Part shown: in pieces, positions 7,375-14,355 of the stretch
How the letters are laid out: each line of letters begins with the position of its first letter
Position numbering within the stretch: position 1 is the first letter of the stretch
Source: Oscillospiraceae bacterium
GTDB taxonomy: Bacteria > Bacillota > Clostridia > Oscillospirales > Ruminococcaceae
DNA length: 18,188 nucleotides
Reading direction: 5' to 3'
Assembly: GCA_900768675.1 (NCBI GenBank)
Contig: CAAGDT010000028.1
Coordinates: forward strand, 1-18,188
The notes under the pieces: generated by a model
The model's input: only the letters and a program-made list of their open reading frames with translations
Told to the model about the DNA's origin: nothing
The model's database searches: none
Made by a program: the position numbers and the translations under genes

Positions 7375-7382
7375 ATAAGATT

Positions 7383-7490
7383 TCAGGCTGCCGAGAAGCC
7401 GTCAGATGCTAGGAAACCGCATAACGGCTAGGCTTTGTGCCTGCCGTTATGCGGTTAACGACGCAGATGGCGGTTTATCGACAGCCTGAG
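7383..7490 (-). repeat. Dispersed palindromic repeat, copy A (short form)
   Basis: Its reverse complement matches copy B at 11057-11232. The first 31 bp are identical (through GCCATCTGCGTC). After a gap in A, about 64 further bp match with only a few differences. The ends are imperfect inverted repeats (TCAGGCTGyCGAkAAA). The centre holds a hairpin, CCGCATAACGGC/GCCGTTATGCGG, extended by AGGC/GCCT. It lacks the ~70-bp internal segment of B, lies 34 bp downstream of the dehydrogenase stop codon and starts 8 bp after the MITE. A small AGGCTT/AAGCCT stem overlaps its right edge. No flanking direct repeat is seen. Confidence 0.85.
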
Positions 7491-7523
7491 GCTTCCGGAT
7501 AGAAAGCCTGCCGCAAAATAACA

Positions 7524-8564
7524 TTAAAAGCACCTTCCGCTTACCCTTTTTTTGCATTCTCCCGTGCTTTTCTTTCCGTTTATGCAGTGGTAGCAGACCT
7601 CGTTTTCCAGCGGCTTTCCGCCGAAAAAGTCGTTAAGGTTTGCAATCGTAGTTTCCGCAATCCCCGCCAGAGCCTCCTCGGTGAGAAAAGCCTGATGGGA
7701 GGTAAGAAGAACATTCGGCTTTGAAATCAGCAGGGAAAGAACATCGTCCTTTATAACCGTGTTTGAGAAGTCCTCAAAGAAAAGCTCGCTTTCCTCCTCG
7801 TAAACGTCAAGACCTGCACCTCCTACCGTGCCGTCGTTAAGTGCGTCTAAAAGCGCCGCTGAATCAATAAGCGCTCCTCTGGAGGTGTTTATGAGGAAAA
7901 CTCCCTTTTTCATCTTGCCGAATGCCTCCTTGTTCAGCATACGGCTGTTTTTGTTGGTAAGAGGACAATGGAGCGAGATAACGTCGCTTTCGGAAAGAAG
8001 CCTGTCAAGCTCTGCATACTCGAAGTCTGCGTCCGGCACGGGAAATGGGTCGTAGGCAAGAATTTTCATACCCATTCCCCGACAAATTTCAATAAAAGCC
8101 CGCCCGATTTTGCCTGTTCCTATAACGCCTGCGGTTTTTCCGTAAAGGTCGGTGCCTGTAAGACCGTTGATGCTGAAATTGAAGTCACGGGTGCGGTTAT
8201 ATGCCTTGTGGATTTTCCTGTTCACGCAGAGAAGCAGGGCGATTGCGTGCTCCGCTACTGCGTGAGGAGAATAGGCGGGAACACGGACAACGCTTATTTT
8301 TCCGTATGCCGCCTTGAAATCAACGTTGCTGTACCCCGCGCAGCGCATAGCAATAACCCTTACCCCGTTTTCGTACAGGGTTTCAATCGCCCGCCTGTCA
8401 ATATCGTCGTTTACAAAGGCACAGACCCCATCGCAGCCCTTTGCAAGTACTGCTGTTGAGGCAGAAAGCTTAGACTCGATATAATCGAACTCGTAATCGG
8501 ACTTTATTCTGTCAAAGGACTCCTTGTCGTAGGGCTTTGCGTCGTAAAAAGCTATTTTTTTCAT
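7524..8564 (-). CDS. D-2-hydroxyacid dehydrogenase, D-lactate dehydrogenase type
   Basis: This 346-residue cytosolic NAD-dependent enzyme most likely reduces pyruvate to D-lactate. The Rossmann loop GTGKIG is at 149-154, followed by an acidic residue at the end of the second strand (YDPFP, D172). The catalytic triad is in place: R229 in NTSRG, E258 in the GLDVYEEESE segment, and H290 in LLTSHQAF. The R-E spacing of 29 and the E-H spacing of 32 are those of characterised D-lactate dehydrogenases. The last ~17 residues (GKKSTGECKKRVSGRCF) are basic and Cys-containing, an unusual tail. AAAGGAA precedes the ATG. It lies 66 bp downstream of the NSS transporter and may be read from the same transcript. 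Other 2-ketoacids could be substrates. Confidence 0.92.
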   Translation of the reverse strand: MKKIAFYDAKPYDKESFDRIKSDYEFDYIESKLSASTAVLAKGCDGVCAFVNDDIDRRAIETLYENGVRVIAMRCAGYSNVDFKAAYGKISVVRVPAYSPHAVAEHAIALLLCVNRKIHKAYNRTRDFNFSINGLTGTDLYGKTAGVIGTGKIGRAFIEICRGMGMKILAYDPFPVPDADFEYAELDRLLSESDVISLHCPLTNKNSRMLNKEAFGKMKKGVFLINTSRGALIDSAALLDALNDGTVGGAGLDVYEEESELFFEDFSNTVIKDDVLSLLISKPNVLLTSHQAFLTEEALAGIAETTIANLNDFFGGKPLENEVCYHCINGKKSTGECKKRVSGRCF

Positions 8565-8630
8565 TTTTTGCAGTTCCTTTCGGTATTCTCGGCAGTATTA
8601 TCTGCAAAAAATGAAGATATATTTATGATA

Positions 8631-10001
8631 TTACTTGAAAATTGCCCTAATAAGTCCCACAATAAACACAAAAAGCACCAATGCAGGAAGAATAAAGGTA
8701 ATATACCCCTTCATAAATCGCTTTAATTTCAGTCCTTTTCCCGTGTTCGCCTCATTTACAAAATTATCCCAGCCCCAGCCCCTTTTTGTTACGCAAAACA
8801 GTATAAACACAAGAGAGCCTATGGGCAGTATCAGATTGCTTACAATAAAGTCCTCTAAATCCATTATATTTGTGCCCTCGCCGAGAGGCTGTATTCCGCT
8901 CAGCAGGTTAAAGCCGAGACAGCAGGGTATTGAAAGCACAAAGAGCAGTATTCCGTTTATTACGCAAGCCTTTTTCCTGCTCCAGCCGAACAAGTCCTCG
9001 GTACAGGCGGCTATTCCCTCGAATACAGCAAGCACCGTTGACAGGGCGGCAAAGGACATAAAGACGAAGAAAAGACTGCCCCAGAGCCGACCTAAGGGGA
9101 TATTGTTGAAAATATTGGGCAGGGTTATAAAGATAAGCCCGGGACCGCTGTCAACCTCAACGCCGTATGCAAAGCAGGCGGGAAAGATTATAAGCCCCGA
9201 AGAAAGAGCCACAAAGGTATCCAGTAAAGCAACGTTTACCGACTCTCCTAAAAGGCTTCTCTCCTTTCCGATATAGCTGCCGAATATCGCCATTGCGCCC
9301 ATACCGAGGCTGAGAGTAAAGAATGCCTGATTCATAGCGTTTACAATAACGTTTCCGATTCCGACCTTCTGAACCTCCTCAAAATCCGGCATCAGATAAA
9401 ACTCAAGACCCGATTCCCCGCCCTCCATGAAGAAGCTGTTGACCGCAAGAATTACCATAATTCCAAGCAGGGCAAGCATCATAACCTTAGTAACCCGCTC
9501 AAGACCGTTTTTAAGCCCTACCGAGCAGACCAGAACAGCCGCCCCGAGAACTACTGCCACAAAAAATATCATCATAGGAGCGTCGGAAAGTATAAGTCCG
9601 AAATGCTCTGCTACGCCCGCAGAGTCAAGCCCCGAAAGCTCTCCCGCCGCAGTAGATACAAAGTACCTCAGCATCCAGCCTGCAACGGTTGTGTAGAACA
9701 TCATCAGAAGATAACTGCCCAGCATGGCGGCTATGCCGTGGATATGCCATTTTGTGCCCTTTGGTTCAAGCTGCTGATACATTTTTACAGGGCTTTTCTG
9801 AGAGGCTCTTCCAAGGGAAAACTCCATTGTAAGCACGGGTATTCCCATTAGGGCAAGGAAAACAAGATAAATCAGCACGAAAAAGCCGCCGCCGTTTTCA
9901 CCCACGATGTAGGGGAATTTCCACACATTTCCTATCCCGATAGCGCAGCCTGCACTTAAAAGTATAAAGCCAAGCCTGCTCCCAAGCCGTTCTCTGCTCA
10001 T
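8631..10001 (-). CDS. Sodium-dependent NSS (SNF) family amino-acid transporter
   Basis: A 456-residue membrane protein of the neurotransmitter:sodium symporter family. The opening RLGSRLGFILLSAGCAIGIG, followed by NVWKFPYIVGENGGG, is the broken first helix that binds Na+ and substrate in LeuT and MhsT. About eleven further hydrophobic segments follow, including the TM6-like NAMNQAFFTLSLGMGAMAIF. Bacterial members import amino acids (often hydrophobic, aromatic or Tyr/Trp) with Na+; the actual substrate is not readable. The start codon overlaps the stop of the upstream kinase gene by 4 bp (ATGA), with a GAGG inside that gene, so translation is coupled. Confidence 0.93.
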   Translation of the reverse strand: MSRERLGSRLGFILLSAGCAIGIGNVWKFPYIVGENGGGFFVLIYLVFLALMGIPVLTMEFSLGRASQKSPVKMYQQLEPKGTKWHIHGIAAMLGSYLLMMFYTTVAGWMLRYFVSTAAGELSGLDSAGVAEHFGLILSDAPMMIFFVAVVLGAAVLVCSVGLKNGLERVTKVMMLALLGIMVILAVNSFFMEGGESGLEFYLMPDFEEVQKVGIGNVIVNAMNQAFFTLSLGMGAMAIFGSYIGKERSLLGESVNVALLDTFVALSSGLIIFPACFAYGVEVDSGPGLIFITLPNIFNNIPLGRLWGSLFFVFMSFAALSTVLAVFEGIAACTEDLFGWSRKKACVINGILLFVLSIPCCLGFNLLSGIQPLGEGTNIMDLEDFIVSNLILPIGSLVFILFCVTKRGWGWDNFVNEANTGKGLKLKRFMKGYITFILPALVLFVFIVGLIRAIFK

Positions 10002-10540
10002 TTACAGTTTACCTCCCCGATTATTGTATTGCAGTATTCTTCCAAATCGTATGTATCGTTAATTGTAATCCTGCGCCAGCTCTGCCCCTTGTGGCTTTCT
10101 GCAAACTGCCGGTTATCCCTTAAAAGGCTTTCTTTTGTGCACTCGCTGTCATCAAGGCGCTTTTCAATTACCGAGGCGCTCCCGATTATTTTTTCAAGCT
10201 CTCGCTCTATATATTCATCGGTCATACATAGCAGAAAGGCGTGGATATGCCTCAGATATTCCGCCGTAAAGTCATTTTCAAAATCCCCGGGAAAATAGCA
10301 GCCCTCTATAATCATATTCTGCTCATTTTCAATTGCCGTTTTTATAATCTCACGCACTATTTTCCAAAGCGGCTCGGTAAGCTTATCATCGTCAAGGGGC
10401 GTAAGCTCTGTCATACCGCTTCGTATAAGCCCCATTTTCAGGTGGTCAAGGGACATATATGGGATTTTAAGCCGCTCCATAAGCCGCTGTGAAAGGGCGG
10501 TTTTCCCCGTATGGCTTGCGCCGCAGATAAGAATTATCAT
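9998..10540 (-). CDS. P-loop kinase-like protein of unknown substrate
   Basis: A 180-residue cytosolic protein with a Walker A loop GASHTGKT (7-14) and the Leu-rich first helix ALSQRLMERL. A conserved acidic YMSLDHLKMGLIRSG segment is followed by NMIIEGCYFPGDF, a Walker-B-like strand, and an Arg-containing lid region. This layout resembles small-molecule kinases of the shikimate, adenylate or 2-phosphoglycerate kinase type, but no substrate signature was recognised. It overlaps the HD gene upstream and the NSS transporter gene downstream by 4 bp each (ATGA), so the three proteins are made together. A function tied to metabolism of the transported solute is inference. Confidence 0.82.
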   Translation of the reverse strand: MIILICGASHTGKTALSQRLMERLKIPYMSLDHLKMGLIRSGMTELTPLDDDKLTEPLWKIVREIIKTAIENEQNMIIEGCYFPGDFENDFTAEYLRHIHAFLLCMTDEYIERELEKIIGSASVIEKRLDDSECTKESLLRDNRQFAESHKGQSWRRITINDTYDLEEYCNTIIGEVNCK

Positions 10541-11028
10541 AAATCAAACATTTCCTTGCATATTTTTATTCCCGTTTTCGTTCTGAAAATCCTTTCAAGA
10601 GCAGTCTGCGCCGCTTCCGCCGAAAGCCCGTCCTCGTAGAGATTTACAAGGAAATCCGCTTCAAGCAAAATCCTGTAATCCACCCCGTCAACACCGGTAT
10701 AGGTATGGTGGCGGGAGACAAGGTAGCATATACGCTGTATATCTGTTTCAGCGTAGCCAAGCTCCCTCAGCATTTTTTCTGCGGGAGCAGGACCCTCCTG
10801 CTCCTGGAGCTTTCCGCTACATTCCCCGTATTTCTCCTCTGCGGGCTTTATGCCGATGTCGTGGACAAGGGCGGCGGATTCAAGAATAAACAAAGTTTTC
10901 TCCCTTAGCCCCTCACCTGCTCCGATATGACGGGCAAAGGCGTGAACCTTAAGAAAATGCTGTATGCGCTTAGGGTCGCCACGGTAGTATTCAATCATTT
11001 TATCCGTAAGTTTTTCAATTGCTGTCAT
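10537..11028 (-). CDS. HD-domain phosphohydrolase
   Basis: A 163-residue protein with HD-superfamily metal ligands: H29 in FLKVHAFARHIG, the HD pair H56-D57 in SAALVHDIGI, H107-H108 in SRHHTY, and D125 in LLEADFLVNL. Such proteins hydrolyse phosphomonoester or phosphodiester bonds in nucleotides or related compounds. This small stand-alone form is seldom assigned a substrate. The ATG follows GGAGG at a good distance. It opens the HD-kinase-NSS operon. Repeat B ends only 28 bp upstream of the start codon, so the promoter must lie in or beyond that repeat. A weak TATATT/TATTAT -10-like stretch is seen at about 11043-11056 on the minus strand. Confidence 0.88.
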   Translation of the reverse strand: MTAIEKLTDKMIEYYRGDPKRIQHFLKVHAFARHIGAGEGLREKTLFILESAALVHDIGIKPAEEKYGECSGKLQEQEGPAPAEKMLRELGYAETDIQRICYLVSRHHTYTGVDGVDYRILLEADFLVNLYEDGLSAEAAQTALERIFRTKTGIKICKEMFDL

Positions 11029-11056
11029 AAATAACCTCCTGCAAGAATATAATATA

Positions 11057-11232
11057 CTCAGGCTGTCGATAAACCGCCATCTGCGTCTGTCAACTCGTCA
11101 TCGCTTTTATATGGCGGCGTCCGTGCCGCCTTTTGGCGATGACTATGTTGCATCCTGCAACCGCAAAACGGCAGGCACAAAGCCTAGCCGTTATGCGGTT
11201 TCCTAGCATCTGACGATTTCTCGGCAGCCTGA
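11057..11232 (+). repeat. Dispersed palindromic repeat, copy B (long form) with flanking AATATA duplication
   Basis: This is a ~175-bp relative of copy A in the opposite orientation. The ends TCAGGCTGTCGATAAA and the complement of TTTCTCGGCAGCCTGA are inverted repeats. AATATA occurs directly outside both ends (11051-11056 and 11233-11238), consistent with a target-site duplication and insertion. Three hairpins are stacked inside: GTCATCGC/GCGATGAC enclosing GGCGGC/GCCGCC (about 11097-11142), GTTGC/GCAAC (about 11147-11161), and the shared CCGCAAAACGGC...GCCGTTATGCGG (11161-11200). The first two are absent from copy A. No protein is encoded. Confidence 0.85.
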
Positions 11233-11305
11233 AATATAGCTTTTTTCGACAGGCTTATACTATATGATAGCATTTAAATCTGCTGTTGTCAACTGAAAAA
11301 AGGTA

Positions 11306-11334
11306 TTGACAAAAAGCGGTAAATGCAATATAAT
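11306..11334 (+). promoter_or_regulatory. Perfect-consensus sigma-A promoter of the Mn2+ riboswitch/ATPase unit
   Basis: TTGACA (11306-11311) and TATAAT (11329-11334), both exact, are spaced by 17 bp. The predicted start at about 11341 is the first base of the riboswitch P1 stem. Confidence 0.92.
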
Positions 11335-11338
11335 GTTA

Positions 11339-11403
11339 TTATCTTTAAAGGGGAGTAGCCGACAGGTTTCCTGTTTATGCCCGGCGTCAGTACGGAAAGA
11401 TAA
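11339..11403 (+). ncRNA. yybP-ykoY (manganese) riboswitch
   Basis: TTATCTTT (11339-11346) and AAAGATAA (11396-11403) form the closing stem. Directly after it comes AAAGGGGAGTAGCC, the hallmark GGGGAGUAGC loop, and opposite it GCGTCAGTACGG, the second conserved arm. An inner ACAGG/CCTGT hairpin separates them. This is the yybP-ykoY class, which senses Mn2+ and turns on manganese exporters. A P-type ATPase downstream matches known targets of the class. Confidence 0.93.
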
Positions 11404-11428
11404 CCTTTCCCGCCGCATATCTAAACGG

Positions 11429-11491
11429 CAAGACTTTTATTGAAATAAAGCAGCCTTTTGCATTATTTCAATAGACGTCTTGTCTTTTTTT
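11429..11491 (+). terminator. Expression-platform terminator of the Mn2+ riboswitch
   Basis: CAAGAC (11429-11434) pairs with GTCTTG (11477-11482), and TATTGAAATAA pairs with TTATTTCAATA inside. A run of seven T follows at 11485-11491. It lies between the aptamer and the ATPase start, so Mn2+ binding probably prevents this hairpin and allows read-through. Confidence 0.88.
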
Positions 11492-11520
11492 ATGCTTAAG
11501 GCGGATAGGAACGTTTTGCT

Positions 11521-14076
11521 ATGGAAAACAGTTATCTCAAATCAAAGGTGGAGCTTTTTAAGGCTCTCGGAAGCTCCGAAAGCGGGCTTACTGCAAAAAA
11601 AGCGGAGGAAAACAGAAAAATTTACGGGGAGAACAGACTGCCCGAAGGAAAGAAAAAAAGTATTCTTTCCCTGTTTTTAGGGCAGTTCGCCGACTTTCTC
11701 GTAATTATTCTTATAGCAGCGGCTGTTGTTTCGGCGATAAGCGGGGATATTGAGAGCGTTTTCGTTATCGCCGCTGTTATCACTATGAACGCAGTTCTCG
11801 GCACGGTTCAGACGGTTAAGGCGGAGAAATCCCTTGAGGGGCTTAAAAGGCTGTCTGCGCCCCACGCACGGGTTATCCGTGAGGGCAAGGAATGCCTGCT
11901 GCCCTCGGAGAAAATTGCGGCAGGGGATATTATTCTTATTGAGGCGGGAGATAAAATCTGCGCAGACGGGCGTATTCTTGAAAGCGCCGCTTTACAGGTA
12001 AACGAAAGCGCCCTTACGGGAGAAAGTCTGCCTGCCGCTAAAGCAGACTGCGCTATTTCCGCCGAAGCTTCCCTTGCTGACAGAACGAATATGGTTTACT
12101 CGGGCTGCTTTGTTACGGGCGGCAGAGGAAAATATATTGTTACAGCGGTTGGCGGGAAAACCGAAGTGGGTAAAATCGCCGCCCTTATTAACAGCGCTAA
12201 GGAGCGCAAAACCCCGCTTCAGGTTTCACTTGACAGCTTCGGGAAAAGGCTTTCCGTTGGGATTCTGATTATCTGCGCCCTTGTTTTCGGACTGGGGCTG
12301 TTCAATACAGTAAGAAACGGCGGCTCTCTTGGCTTTGAGTCGGTAATGGACAGCTTCATGTTTGCGGTGGCTCTTGCGGTAGCCGCAATTCCCGAGGCGC
12401 TCAGCTCAATCGTCACCATTGTGCTTGCTCTCGGAACACGGAAAATGTCGGCGGAAAAGGCGATTATCCGCAAATTGCAGGCGGTTGAGGGGCTTGGCTC
12501 GGTTTCGGTTATCTGCTCCGATAAGACGGGGACGATTACTCAGAACAGAATGACGGTGCGGCAGGTCTGGACGGAGGATAAGGGGCTTTTGGTGCAGGCG
12601 GCTGTACTTTGCAGCGACGCTGTAACCGAAGCGGAAAAGGAAATCGGCGACCCTACGGAAACTGCGCTTTTGCGGTATGCGGAGGCTGAAAATATAAGCG
12701 TTGAGGGGCTCCGAAAGGACTGCCCACGGCTGCTTGAAATACCCTTTGACAGCGACAGAAAGCTTATGTCAACGGTGAACAGGGTGAACGGGGAGAGGAT
12801 AATGTTCACAAAGGGAGCGGCTGATGCAATGCTGGAGAGAATGGACATTTCCGCTGATAAGAAAAGGCAGATTGCCCAAAAAACAGAGGAATTTTCACGG
12901 CTTGGTATGAGGGTGCTTTGCTTCGGGTGCAGGAAATTTGATGGGGAGAGTATCAGCGTAAATGACGAAAACAACCTGCAATTTATCGGGCTTGCGGCTA
13001 TGACCGACCCGCCCCGAAAGGAGTCTGCCGAAGCGGTGAAAAAGTGCAAAGCGGCGGGGATAAAGCCTGTTATGATTACCGGCGACCATGCTGTAACGGC
13101 GGCGGCTATTGCTAAGGAAACGGGGATACTGGAGAAGGACAGCGAGGTTGCCGAAGGCAGGGAGCTGGACAGATACAGCGACGAGGAGCTTCCCTCTTTT
13201 GTTGCAAAGAAGTCGGTTTTTGCCCGTGTTACTCCCGAACATAAGATAAGGATTGTGCGGGCATGGCAGAAAATGGGCGCAGTTGTAGCTATGACAGGCG
13301 ACGGGGTAAACGACGCTCCTGCACTTAAACAGGCGGATATAGGCGTTGCCATGGGAATTACGGGAACGGAGGCGGCTAAGGACGCTGCTTCAATGGTGCT
13401 GGCGGACGACAACTTTGCAACGATAGTAAAGGCGGTTGAAAACGGCAGGAACATTTACGGCAATATCAAAAAGTCCATACTGTTCCTGCTTTCGGGAAAT
13501 GCGGCGGCGATAATTGCGGTGCTGTTCTGCTCGGTTTCGGGGCTTCCCCTGCCCTTTGAGCCGATACATCTGCTGTTTATAAATCTGCTGACCGACTCCC
13601 TGCCTGCGATTGCCTTAGGGCTTGAACCCCACTCCCCCGAGGTTATGAAACAGCCGCCACGCAAGGCGGGAGAAGGGATTCTGACAAAGGATTTTCTGCT
13701 GAACGCACTTGCCTACGGGCTTATAATAGGGGCGGCGGCGATTTCGGCGTTTCTTTTAGGGCTGCGCTCATCTCCTGCGGCGGCAAGCACCATGGCTTTC
13801 TCGGTTCTCTGTCTTTCCCGCCTGCTTCACGGCTTCAGCTGCAAATCCGCTTCTCCCGTTATTTTTACCCGCCGTATGTGGAACAACAGGGCTTGTATTT
13901 TGTCTTTTTTAGCAGGGCTTCTTCTGCTCAGTGCTGTGCTGTTTATCGAGCCGCTTCACGGGCTGTTCCGGGTAACCGGGCTTACGGCTTCGGAGCTTAT
14001 AGCTGTTTTCTTACTGCCGCTTTTGTCTTTTGGGGCAGTACAGCTGTTTGGGGCGGTTGTGGGGAAAAAGAGATAA
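11521..14076 (+). CDS. P2-type cation-transporting ATPase, probable Mn2+/Ca2+ exporter
   Basis: An 851-residue membrane pump. In order: an N-terminal cation-ATPase domain (1-45), helices M1-M2 (about 50-98), the actuator domain with TGES (166-169), and M3-M4 with the ion-site motif IPEAL (P291, E292). The phosphorylated aspartate is D334 in DKTGT, followed by the nucleotide domain with KGAAD. The hinge TGDGVNDAP has D594 and D598. M6 carries N688 and D692 (INLLTDSLPA), and the remaining helices run to the end. E292, N688 and D692 match the single-site pattern of PMR1/SPCA-like pumps, which carry Ca2+ or Mn2+. The Mn2+ riboswitch upstream favours manganese export, as for Lactococcus YoaB. The start has an AGGA 8-9 nt upstream. 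Intact, full length. Confidence 0.94.
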   Translation: MENSYLKSKVELFKALGSSESGLTAKKAEENRKIYGENRLPEGKKKSILSLFLGQFADFLVIILIAAAVVSAISGDIESVFVIAAVITMNAVLGTVQTVKAEKSLEGLKRLSAPHARVIREGKECLLPSEKIAAGDIILIEAGDKICADGRILESAALQVNESALTGESLPAAKADCAISAEASLADRTNMVYSGCFVTGGRGKYIVTAVGGKTEVGKIAALINSAKERKTPLQVSLDSFGKRLSVGILIICALVFGLGLFNTVRNGGSLGFESVMDSFMFAVALAVAAIPEALSSIVTIVLALGTRKMSAEKAIIRKLQAVEGLGSVSVICSDKTGTITQNRMTVRQVWTEDKGLLVQAAVLCSDAVTEAEKEIGDPTETALLRYAEAENISVEGLRKDCPRLLEIPFDSDRKLMSTVNRVNGERIMFTKGAADAMLERMDISADKKRQIAQKTEEFSRLGMRVLCFGCRKFDGESISVNDENNLQFIGLAAMTDPPRKESAEAVKKCKAAGIKPVMITGDHAVTAAAIAKETGILEKDSEVAEGRELDRYSDEELPSFVAKKSVFARVTPEHKIRIVRAWQKMGAVVAMTGDGVNDAPALKQADIGVAMGITGTEAAKDAASMVLADDNFATIVKAVENGRNIYGNIKKSILFLLSGNAAAIIAVLFCSVSGLPLPFEPIHLLFINLLTDSLPAIALGLEPHSPEVMKQPPRKAGEGILTKDFLLNALAYGLIIGAAAISAFLLGLRSSPAAASTMAFSVLCLSRLLHGFSCKSASPVIFTRRMWNNRACILSFLAGLLLLSAVLFIEPLHGLFRVTGLTASELIAVFLLPLLSFGAVQLFGAVVGKKR

Positions 14077-14206
14077 AAGAGATTTTAAGAGAAAATAGAG
14101 TTTTAGATAAAAGAGTTGCAGCCCTTTTGAAAGAAAGGACCGCAGCAAGCTGCGCGGAAAACTTTCAGGCGCTTCGCGGTTTATTTCAGGCGATGTTGAC
14201 AGCGGG

Positions 14207-14355
14207 ATAATAAACAGAAAAGCGTGGGCTATAAGCAGTGACCCTACAGCAGTATGTGAAAACCGCCGGGCAAACAGTCTTTCGGAAAGATGAAAGCTGC
14301 CGCCCGGCGGAACTGCCAAAAGGGGTTCCCTTTGCTCACGCTTTTTGCGTTATTA
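14207..14355. repeat. Folded inverted-repeat element between convergent genes
   Basis: The ends are inverted repeats: AAAAGCGTG (14218-14226) and CACGCTTTT (14337-14345) are perfect, and TAATAA words lie beyond both. Inside are CCGCCGGGC/GCCCGGCGG (14263-14271, 14302-14310) extended by GCAGT/ACTGC across an asymmetric bulge. There is a nested TCTTTC/GAAAGA hairpin (14278-14290) and a separate AAAGGG/CCCTTT hairpin (14319-14333). The plus strand ends the outer stem in TTTTT, so it could terminate the ATPase transcript. The right end overlaps the stop codon of the lipoprotein gene. It may be a mobile repeat or a structured RNA; I do not recognise it. Confidence 0.65.

Noticed and set aside
7221..7412. 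63-residue open frame inside the MITE
   Set aside because: It spans the element's inverted repeats, lacks a ribosome site and shows no transposase features.
7489..7509. AGGCTT/AAGCCT hairpin as terminator for the dehydrogenase gene
   Set aside because: The stem is only 6 bp with a 9-nt loop and no T run follows it on the minus strand.
12540..13454. Long minus-strand open frame of 304 residues
   Set aside because: It is antisense to the ATPase, Ser-rich as expected for a shadow frame, and lacks start signals.
13878..14210. Plus-strand open frame overlapping and extending past the ATPase C-terminus
   Set aside because: It starts inside the intact ATPase gene in another frame, has no ribosome site and no recognisable motif; the ATPase reaches its natural end at 14076.
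14263..14316. c-di-GMP or cobalamin riboswitch in the 14.2 kb element
   Set aside because: Short words such as GGGCAAAC resemble a c-di-GMP-I aptamer, but the following conserved parts and order are missing, and it lies downstream of genes rather than in a leader.
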